Part shown: in pieces, positions 1 through 4,883 of the stretch
How positions within the stretch are numbered: the stretch's first letter is position 1
How the letters are laid out: each line of letters starts with the position of its first letter
NCBI GenBank assembly: GCA_025456495.1
Contig: JALOKO010000284.1
Coordinates: 1 to 5,656, forward strand
Reading direction: 5' to 3'
DNA: 5,656 nt
Source: Bryobacterales bacterium
GTDB lineage: Bacteria; Acidobacteriota; Terriglobia; Bryobacterales; Bryobacteraceae
Made by a program: the position numbers and the translations under genes
Notes under the pieces: generated by a model
What the model saw: only the letters and a program-made list of their open reading frames with translations
What the model was told of the DNA's origin: nothing
Database searches by the model: none

Positions 1-1
1 C

Positions 2-295
2 ATGGGCGCGCTGGAAGAACTGCTGGAAAAGCTGGTTCGCGGCTACACCGATACCCAAACAGCAAAGCCCTTCCGCAGCTATCAGGAACTGTTGGACCGC
101 GCCTCGAGTGAAGCGCCCACGTCCTACAACTTCAAGCAGGCCCAGCGCAGTTTCGCCAATGAAGCAATCCCGAAAATCCTGGAACTGGCAGACGCCTGGA
201 GCAGGGCCAACAGCTTATTGGCGGGCGCGCCCAATCCCGAACCGGAACTGCGCATCATGCCTCGCTTGGGCATGATGCGCGAGGAGGATGAGTAG
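2..295 (+). CDS. Unrecognised protein, C-terminal part (probably 5'-truncated)
   Basis: An open frame of 97 codons ends at TAG 293-295. The first ATG is the second base of the window, so no ribosome binding site can be inspected and the reading may well continue to the left; it should be treated as a C-terminal fragment unless upstream sequence shows otherwise. The protein is hydrophilic and mostly helix-forming (ELLEKLVRGY, then a segment containing QRSFANEAIPKILELADAW), with no membrane segment, no signal peptide and no catalytic motif that I know. The tail is Pro/Glu-rich and then ends in an acidic EEDE. Codon use is G/C-ending like its neighbours, which supports real coding. It converges on the response regulator gene, with only 4 nt between the two stop codons. 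I do not recognise a family and assign no function. Confidence 0.6.
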   Translation: MGALEELLEKLVRGYTDTQTAKPFRSYQELLDRASSEAPTSYNFKQAQRSFANEAIPKILELADAWSRANSLLAGAPNPEPELRIMPRLGMMREEDE

Positions 296-313
296 CCCCT
301 TAGTCTTCCTCGC
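279..313. other. Possible hairpin across two convergent stop codons
   Basis: GCGAGGA at 279-285 is the exact reverse complement of TCCTCGC at 307-313. In plus-strand RNA the stem can extend inward to 289/303 with two G-U wobbles, leaving a 13-nt loop that holds both stop codons. No T-tract follows on either side. It could act as a weak shared 3' end for the two convergent genes, or be a coincidence of acidic (GAG/GAT) codons on both strands. Confidence 0.25.
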
Positions 314-1661
314 CGGCATCTCCGCCGGATTGCGCCAGGCGGTAGCGGAAGGCGTTGCGCGTCAGGCCCAATAGCCGCGCGGCCTGGCTCTTGTTGCCCT
401 CAGCCCGCCGCAGCGCCTCCTGAATCAGATAGCGCTCGTACTCATCCAACGTCATCCCCGGCGGCAGGAACTGCCCATCGTTGGACGTTGGACGCCGCTG
501 CAGATCGTCGATGCGGATGTCGCTTACCGCAAGCCGTGTCCCCCGCGACAGCACCACCGCCCGCTCAATCACGTTTTCCAACTCCCGCACATTCCCCGGC
601 CAGTGGTGCCCCTCCAGCACCCGCAGCGCCTCGTCGCTGATGCTCTCCATCGCCCGCCCGGATTCGCGCCCGTACTTGTGCAGGAAGTAGTCCGCCAGAA
701 ACGCGATGTCCTCTTTTCGACGTCGTAGCGGCGGCATGTTGATGGGCACCACGTTCAGCCGGTAGAACAGGTCCTCGCGAAAGGTTCCCTGTTCCAGAGC
801 GGCGCGCAGATCCTGGTTGGTGGCCGCGATCACCCGCACATCAATGCTTACCGTCTTGTTGCTGCCCAACCGTTCAAACTGGCGCTCCTGCAGAATGCGC
901 AGCAGCTTCACCTGCACGCTGGGCGTCACGTCGCCAATTTCATCCAGGAACACCGTGCCCGTATTGGCTTCCTCGAACTTGCCTGGCTTGGCCGTGCTGG
1001 CCCCCGTGAACGCGCCCTTCTCGTAACCGAACAGCTCGCTCTCCATCAGGTTTTCGGGGATGGCTGTGCAGTTGATCTTCACAAACGGACGCTCGCGCCG
1101 CGGGGAATGGTAGTGAATCGCGCGCGCAATCAGGTCTTTGCCCACGCCGCTCTCGCCCGCAATCAATACGGTGGATTTCGCCGCCGCCACCTGCATCACC
1201 ATCTGGAACACTTCCTGCATGGGCGCGCTGCGTCCGATGATGTTGTTCAGGTCATAGCGATGGCCCAGTTCCTCGCGCAGCTTGCGGTTCTCATCCCGCA
1301 GCGCGCGCACCTCCAGCGCGCGCTCCACCACGGTCGTCAGGTGGTCCAGCGAAAAGGGCTTCGTCAGAAAGTCGTTCGCCCCTTTGCGCATGGCCTCCAC
1401 GGCGCTCTCCACCGTGCCGAAGGCCGTCATCAGTATCACCGGGCTCACGCTATTGGTAAGCCGGATCCGCTTCAGCAGTTCCAGCCCATCCATGCCCGGC
1501 AGGCGCAGGTCTGTCAGGATGAGGTCGGCGCGGTCAATGTCGGCCAGCGCCCCTTCCGCGCTGCCCGCCTTCACCACCTCAAAGCCCAGGCTGCGTAGGT
1601 GCAATTCCAGCGCACGCTGCAGCTTCTCTTCGTCTTCCACAATCAGGATGCGATGTGCCAT
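300..1661 (-). CDS. NtrC-family sigma-54-dependent response regulator
   Basis: A cytoplasmic transcription activator of 453 residues, the usual length for the family. The N-terminal receiver domain (about 1-120) has the acidic pocket E9/D10/E11, phospho-acceptor D51 (LTDLRLPGMDG), T79 and K101. The central AAA+ domain (about 141-375) has Walker A GESGVGKD (169-176), the sigma-54-contacting GAFTGA loop (216-221), Walker B VFLDEI (237-242), the arginine-rich FREDLFYRLN (294-303) and the sensor II motif WPGNVREL (354-361). A Fis-type helix-turn-helix (about 412-442, GNKSQAARLLGLTRNAFRYRL) ends the protein. All key residues are intact, so it should hydrolyse ATP and open sigma-54 promoters when phosphorylated. 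The ATG at 1659-1661 lies 17 nt after the stop of the histidine kinase gene, its evident partner in the same operon, and is preceded by a weak GGGTAAGG-like site. The target genes are unknown. Confidence 0.95.
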   Translation of the reverse strand: MAHRILIVEDEEKLQRALELHLRSLGFEVVKAGSAEGALADIDRADLILTDLRLPGMDGLELLKRIRLTNSVSPVILMTAFGTVESAVEAMRKGANDFLTKPFSLDHLTTVVERALEVRALRDENRKLREELGHRYDLNNIIGRSAPMQEVFQMVMQVAAAKSTVLIAGESGVGKDLIARAIHYHSPRRERPFVKINCTAIPENLMESELFGYEKGAFTGASTAKPGKFEEANTGTVFLDEIGDVTPSVQVKLLRILQERQFERLGSNKTVSIDVRVIAATNQDLRAALEQGTFREDLFYRLNVVPINMPPLRRRKEDIAFLADYFLHKYGRESGRAMESISDEALRVLEGHHWPGNVRELENVIERAVVLSRGTRLAVSDIRIDDLQRRPTSNDGQFLPPGMTLDEYERYLIQEALRRAEGNKSQAARLLGLTRNAFRYRLAQSGGDAGEED

Positions 1662-1678
1662 GCCTTACCCAACACGCC

Positions 1679-2920
1679 CTAACCCAGCGGCAGCAGCACC
1701 CGGAAGGTACTGCCCTTGCCCAGACTGCTTTCCACCAGCACCTTGCCCTGGTGCAGATCCACAATCCGCGAAACGATCGCCAATCCCAATCCCGTGCCGC
1801 CGTGCTTCCTCGTGAAGAAGGGGTTGAAGATGGCGTCCAGGTGTTCCGGGGCAATGCCGCTGCCTGTATCGATGATGGCAGTTTCCGCATACCCTTCGGT
1901 AATCTTCGTACGCACCGTCACCACCCCATCGGCATCGCTGGCTTGCGCCGCGTTCAGGATCAGGTTCAGGAAGACCCGCTCCATCAGGGTGACGTCCATC
2001 CGTACCGGTGGGATGTCCGGCAGGTAGTTGGTGAACACCTTGCATGTCACGGCCGGCGTGGCCCGCCGCGCCAGGGCAATCGCGCGATCCACAACACCCG
2101 CCAGGTCAGCCGACTCTTCGCTAATCTGCACCGGACTGGCAAACTGCAGGAACTTCGTAATCAGCGTGTTGGCCCGGTCCACTTCCTCACGGATGTTGCC
2201 GGCCATTTCCACTGCGATCTCGTTGTCCTTGGGAACGGAGCGCTCCAGGATCTCAGCGGAAGTGCGAATGGCGCCCATCGGGTTGCGCAACTCATGCGCC
2301 AGCCCCGCCGTCAACTGCCCCAGCGCCGCCAGCCGCTCACCCCGCCGCACCTCGCTTTCGGCATCCTGTAGATCCTGATTTGCCTTCACCAGTTGCTGGG
2401 CGGTGTTGCGGCTTACCTGCGCCTCTCTTCGCTGCGCCTCGGTGAGGTTATACGCCAGAAAACCAGTGAAGGCCAGGAACGCCGCACGCAAGGTGAGCTC
2501 TTCCAGGTCCCGCTCCAGCATCATGTACATATCCCAGTCCAGGAACAGCAGGAACGAGAAATACGCCCCGCAACACACCGCTGTCGTCACTGCTGTTCCC
2601 AGCCATCCCAACGTGGTCGCGGCAGACACCACGGGCAGCAACAAGATGAGATAATGACTGCTGGTGATACCCCCGGTATAGCCCATCAGCATGTAGCTGA
2701 GCAGCAGTTTGATTCCGATGGATGCCAGGTTTCCCGACGCCCCATTCAGTGCCGGGATCCTTGGCTGGATCACCTGAAACAAGGCCAATGCGATCAGGAA
2801 CATTCGTTCCGCGGGATTGCGCAGCGGGCTCAGCCAGTGCAGCGTGGCGAATAGCAATAGCCAGACCACATCCACTGGGCGGATCCACTGAAACAATCCC
2901 CGTAGCAGCTTCGATTGCAT
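1679..2920 (-). CDS. Membrane-bound NtrB-like sensor histidine kinase
   Basis: With the ATG at 2918-2920 the protein has 413 residues. The N-terminal part (about 16-160) is hydrophobic, with roughly five or six membrane segments joined by short loops and no large periplasmic domain, so the signal is probably sensed in or near the membrane. A helical linker (about 161-195) leads to the dimerisation/phospho-acceptor domain with the H-box LAHELRNPMGAI (H209). The ATPase domain follows: N-box NLILNAAQA (N319, N323), G1 box DTGSG (351-355), F-box NPFFT (366-370) and G2 box GGTGLGLAI (374-382). All catalytic motifs are intact. HELRNP and the domain order match NtrB/AtoS-type kinases that phosphorylate NtrC-like partners, and such a partner is encoded 17 nt downstream. 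The frame is open up to a TTG at 3080-3082, giving 467 residues. I prefer the ATG at 2920 because GAGGAAG precedes it, it opens just before the first membrane segment, and the extra 54 residues are polar and overlap the control region. Confidence 0.9.
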   Translation of the reverse strand: MQSKLLRGLFQWIRPVDVVWLLLFATLHWLSPLRNPAERMFLIALALFQVIQPRIPALNGASGNLASIGIKLLLSYMLMGYTGGITSSHYLILLLPVVSAATTLGWLGTAVTTAVCCGAYFSFLLFLDWDMYMMLERDLEELTLRAAFLAFTGFLAYNLTEAQRREAQVSRNTAQQLVKANQDLQDAESEVRRGERLAALGQLTAGLAHELRNPMGAIRTSAEILERSVPKDNEIAVEMAGNIREEVDRANTLITKFLQFASPVQISEESADLAGVVDRAIALARRATPAVTCKVFTNYLPDIPPVRMDVTLMERVFLNLILNAAQASDADGVVTVRTKITEGYAETAIIDTGSGIAPEHLDAIFNPFFTRKHGGTGLGLAIVSRIVDLHQGKVLVESSLGKGSTFRVLLPLG

Positions 2921-2927
2921 CTTCCTC
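2921..2927 (-). promoter_or_regulatory. Candidate ribosome binding site of the kinase gene
   Basis: On the minus strand GAGGAAG stands directly before the ATG at 2918-2920. GAGG is 3 nt from the start codon, which is closer than usual, but it is the best purine-rich match near any possible start of this gene. It favours the 413-residue form over the TTG start at 3082. Confidence 0.45.
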
Positions 2928-2942
2928 GTTTCCGCGTGCGTC

Positions 2943-2964
2943 CCGGCTTGGTCAACCAGCCCGG
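2943..2964 (-). other. Imperfect hairpin in the probable kinase leader
   Basis: The arms CCGGCTTGGT (2943-2952) and ACCAGCCCGG (2955-2964) can pair over nine base pairs, with one bulged base on each side. The formal loop is only 2 nt, so the tip would open to about 4 nt. In minus-strand RNA it would sit about 15 nt before the GAGGAAG site. It may be a leader structure or chance; no T-tract follows. Confidence 0.2.
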
Positions 2965-3061
2965 TGCGCAGCCGTTCTTGCGACGGTTTACGATTTTTCG
3001 GCTTCACGGTCCCGGCCGCTTGGTTCAGCGGATTGGTAATCCCCGGGCAGCTGAAAACCGC

Positions 3062-3081
3062 TGAGAGTCGTAAACCTCTCA
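3062..3081. other. Small inverted repeat in the divergent control region
   Basis: TGAGAG (3062-3067) and CTCTCA (3076-3081) form a perfect 6-bp stem around an 8-nt loop (TCGTAAAC). The right arm lies within the first copy of the tandem repeat. It could be a protein-binding site or a weak RNA hairpin. Confidence 0.3.
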
Positions 3082-3105
3082 AAGTATGTAAACCTCTGAC
3101 AGTAT
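3070..3105. repeat. Tandem 18-bp direct repeat upstream of rpsA
   Basis: Two abutting 18-bp copies, 3070-3087 and 3088-3105, agree at 16 of 18 positions. Both begin GTAAACCTCT and end AGTAT; they differ at the 11th and 13th bases (CAA versus GAC). The second copy ends 9 nt before the rpsA ATG. A spacing of 18 bp is a little under two helical turns, so a protein binding both copies would approach from nearly the same face. The array is well placed to act as an operator for rpsA, the kinase operon, or both. No known regulator site is recognised. Confidence 0.55.
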
Positions 3106-3112
3106 TGTGCCA
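3097..3112 (-). promoter_or_regulatory. Candidate sigma-54-like promoter of the kinase operon
   Basis: On the minus strand a perfect -24 element TGGCAC (3112-3107), preceded by a T-run, is followed after 5 nt by TGTCA (3101-3097) where TTGCA or TTGCT is expected. Spacing is correct, but the -12 GC dinucleotide is TC, a serious defect. A sigma-70 reading is also possible: TTGGCA (3113-3108), 17 nt, TACATA (3090-3085). Transcription would run toward the kinase gene in either case. The sigma-54 reading is attractive only because the operon encodes a sigma-54 activator. Confidence 0.2.
3103..3108 (+). promoter_or_regulatory. Candidate -10 element of rpsA
   Basis: TATTGT matches the TAnnnT pattern of a sigma-70 -10 box. 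It begins in the end of the second 18-bp repeat. Its predicted transcription start falls near 3115, the first ATG. No convincing -35 box is found 16-18 nt upstream, so the repeat or an activator may supply that contact. Confidence 0.25.
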
Positions 3113-3114
3113 AA

Positions 3115-4836
3115 ATGGAAAGCGCGGTTAGCGTAATGAATCAACTCGACAACCTCCAACCTGAGAACGAACAGCCCGAAAGCAACCCACAGGAAGGCTC
3201 GTTCGCTGACATCCTGCAGGCCTTTGAAGAAAGCCACTCCACTGCTCAAGCCGGCCAGTCCGTCCAGGGAAGGGTAGTGGCTATTCACGAGAACCACCTT
3301 CTTGTGGACATCGGCCAGAAGAGTGAGGGTGTCCTTTCCAAGGATCAACTGGAGGGCATTGAGGTTCCCGCGCTTGGCCAGGAACTCACCGTGACAATCT
3401 CCAGTCGCAATGAGGACGGCGCGCTCACCCTCGCTCTCAACAAGGTAGTCGTTCCCAAGGATTGGTCTGCCATCGAAAAGGCCTTCGCCGAGGAAAGCCC
3501 GGTCACCGGCACCGTTACCGGACAGGTAAAGGGCGGCCTCACCGTGGACATCGGCGTCCGCGCCTTCATGCCCGCCTCGCGCAGCGGCACCCGCGACGTC
3601 TCTGACCTGCACACCTTGCTGGGCAAGGAAATCCGCTGCAAGATCATCAAGCTGGATACCGAAAAAGAGGACGTCGTCGTTGACCGCCGCGCGGTGGTTG
3701 AGGCCGAACTCAAGGCCGCCAGGACAGAAGCCTTTGCCGCGGTCGAGTTGGGCTCCCAGGTGCAAGGCACCGTTCGCACCGTGATGGATTACGGCGCCTT
3801 CGTCGATGTCGGTGGCGTCGATGGCCTGCTGCACGTCACTGAGATGTCCTACGGCAAGGTTGGCCACCCCTCGGAAGTGGTGAAGGTGGGCGACACCGTC
3901 AGTGTCAAGGTCATCAAAAAGGATCCGAAGCAGAACCGCATCTCCCTCAGCCTGAAGCAGACCCAGGAAGATCCCTGGACTCTGGCCGCCAGTAAGCTCA
4001 CCAAGGGCGAGCGCATCACCGGTAAGGTGGTCCGGCTTGCCGATTTCGGCGCCTTCGTCGAGATCCAACCCGGCGTCGATGGCCTGATTCATCTCTCTGA
4101 GATGTCCTGGTCAAAGAAGGCCCGCAAGCCCTCTGACATCCTCACGGTGGGCGAAACCGTCGAAGCTGTCGTCCTGGAGATCAAGCCCGGGCAGAAGCGT
4201 ATCGGGCTTGGCCTGAAGCAGGCTCACGGTGACCCCTGGAAGGACGTCACCACCAAGTACCCGGTGGGCGCCATCGTGGAGGGCACCGTCACCAACCTCG
4301 CCCAGTTCGGCGCCTTCCTTGAGCTGGAAGAGGGCATTGAGGGCATGATCCACATCGCCGATCTGGCCTCGGAAAACCGCATTGAGCATCCTCAGGAAGT
4401 CATCAAGGTGGGCGAAACGGTGAAGGCCCAGGTGCTCTCAGTGGAGCTGGATAAGCACCGCATCCGCCTGGGCACGCGCCAGTTGCTGCCGACGCCCGCC
4501 GATGATTTCATCCGCGAGCACAAGGTGGGCGACTCCGTTTCCGGGCGCGTCGTCGAGGTGAAAGGCAATCGCGCCAAAGTGGAAATTGCTGAACGCGTCA
4601 CCGGGCGCTGCACTCTCCCGGGACCCAAGGAAGACGAGGCCCCCTCCAAGTCCTCCTCCAGCAAGGCCAGCATCACTGACCTTGGCGCCATGCTTGCCGC
4701 GAAGTGGAAAGAGGGTGGCAGCGCGATTGCTGACCGCAAGCAGGGCGGCGTGCGCGTCGGCCAGATTGCCCGCTTCAAGATCGCGGCATTGGACCCGGAA
4801 AAGAAGGCGATTGACCTGGAGTATGTAGGCGGCTAG
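3115..4836 (+). CDS. rpsA: 30S ribosomal protein S1
   Basis: S1 binds mRNA on the small ribosomal subunit and helps unfold and place it for initiation; repeats 1-2 normally dock to the ribosome and later repeats bind RNA. The frame gives 573 residues, close to the usual size of six-repeat S1. After an acidic, Gln-rich leader with SFADILQAFEES (29-40), S1 repeats lie at about 47-108, 127-193, 212-282, 297-369 and 384-456. Repeats 3-5 carry the classic RNA-binding core (YGAFVDVGGVDGLLH, FGAFVEIQPGVDGLIH, FGAFLELEEGIEGMIH) and the LKQ...DPW linkers. The sixth repeat (471-571) is interrupted by about 45 residues that are Ser/Lys-rich and then helical (KSSSSKAS, MLAAKWKEGG). The first ATG is used here. 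A second in-frame ATG at 3136 (M8) is a real alternative; neither has a strong Shine-Dalgarno, which is also typical of rpsA elsewhere. An in-frame TGA at 3097 excludes an earlier start. Confidence 0.95.
   Translation: MESAVSVMNQLDNLQPENEQPESNPQEGSFADILQAFEESHSTAQAGQSVQGRVVAIHENHLLVDIGQKSEGVLSKDQLEGIEVPALGQELTVTISSRNEDGALTLALNKVVVPKDWSAIEKAFAEESPVTGTVTGQVKGGLTVDIGVRAFMPASRSGTRDVSDLHTLLGKEIRCKIIKLDTEKEDVVVDRRAVVEAELKAARTEAFAAVELGSQVQGTVRTVMDYGAFVDVGGVDGLLHVTEMSYGKVGHPSEVVKVGDTVSVKVIKKDPKQNRISLSLKQTQEDPWTLAASKLTKGERITGKVVRLADFGAFVEIQPGVDGLIHLSEMSWSKKARKPSDILTVGETVEAVVLEIKPGQKRIGLGLKQAHGDPWKDVTTKYPVGAIVEGTVTNLAQFGAFLELEEGIEGMIHIADLASENRIEHPQEVIKVGETVKAQVLSVELDKHRIRLGTRQLLPTPADDFIREHKVGDSVSGRVVEVKGNRAKVEIAERVTGRCTLPGPKEDEAPSKSSSSKASITDLGAMLAAKWKEGGSAIADRKQGGVRVGQIARFKIAALDPEKKAIDLEYVGG
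3793..4086 (+). repeat. DNA-level repeats between S1 modules 3 and 4
   Basis: Two blocks are identical in modules 3 and 4. GGCGCCTTCGTCGA occurs at 3793-3806 and 4048-4061. GGCGTCGATGGCCTG occurs at 3814-3828 and 4072-4086. Module 5 has a diverged copy near 4309 (GGCGCCTTCCTTGAG). They reflect internal duplication of the S1 repeat, not a mobile element. Confidence 0.6.
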
Positions 4837-4858
4837 CCCCTCCAGCGCTCCTCTCTCC

Positions 4859-4883
4859 GCGGACGGCCGCACCGGCCGTCCGC
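4859..4883. terminator. Bidirectional hairpin between convergent genes
   Basis: GCGGACGGCCG (4859-4869) and CGGCCGTCCGC (4873-4883) form a perfect 11-bp GC-rich stem around a CAC loop. It lies 22 nt after the rpsA stop and directly abuts the TAA of the convergent CorC-like gene (4884-4886), so it can end both transcripts. No T-run follows on either strand, so it is not a textbook intrinsic terminator. It may work as a strong pause or 3'-end stabiliser, perhaps with Rho. Confidence 0.65.

Larger units (their letters stand above)
2921..3114. promoter_or_regulatory. Divergent control region between kinase operon and rpsA
   Basis: These 194 nt separate the probable kinase start (2920) from the rpsA start (3115), so promoters for both transcription units should lie here. 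The rpsA-proximal third (about 3060-3114) is clearly more AT-rich than the genes and contains the tandem repeat, a small hairpin and the candidate promoter elements listed separately. The kinase-proximal part (2921-3055) contains short inverted repeats and no good sigma-70 pair on either strand. The exact promoters are not resolved by inspection. Confidence 0.6.

Noticed and set aside
1107..1598. Open frame of 163 codons on the plus strand
   Set aside because: It is antisense to the receiver and AAA+ domains of the response regulator, with His/Gln/Ala-rich composition typical of a shadow frame.
1655..2371. Open frame of 238 codons on the plus strand
   Set aside because: It is the antisense shadow of the histidine kinase catalytic region. 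It is rich in His/Arg/Gln, as expected for reversed GC-rich codons, and has no recognisable domain.
3016..3064. CCGCT/AGCGG and TCAGCGG/CCGCTGA inverted repeats in the intergenic region
   Set aside because: The arms are 5 and 7 bp. The longer pair is separated by 26 nt, such matches are expected by chance in GC-rich DNA, and there is no T-tract or link to a start site.
3793..4086. Possible mobile or CRISPR-like repeats within rpsA
   Set aside because: The repeated blocks fall at equivalent positions of S1 modules and encode the conserved GAFV and GVDGL motifs, so they are explained by domain duplication.
3079..4092. Long open frame (337 codons) on the minus strand, opposite rpsA
   Set aside because: It lies opposite the clear S1 repeats, and its sequence mirrors the repeated GDT/DGL S1 motifs. 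High GC content at third positions readily keeps the antisense frame open. No family is recognised.
4438..4872. Minus-strand open frame opposite the end of rpsA
   Set aside because: It overlaps the S1 sixth repeat and the terminator hairpin and has no domain or ribosome binding site.
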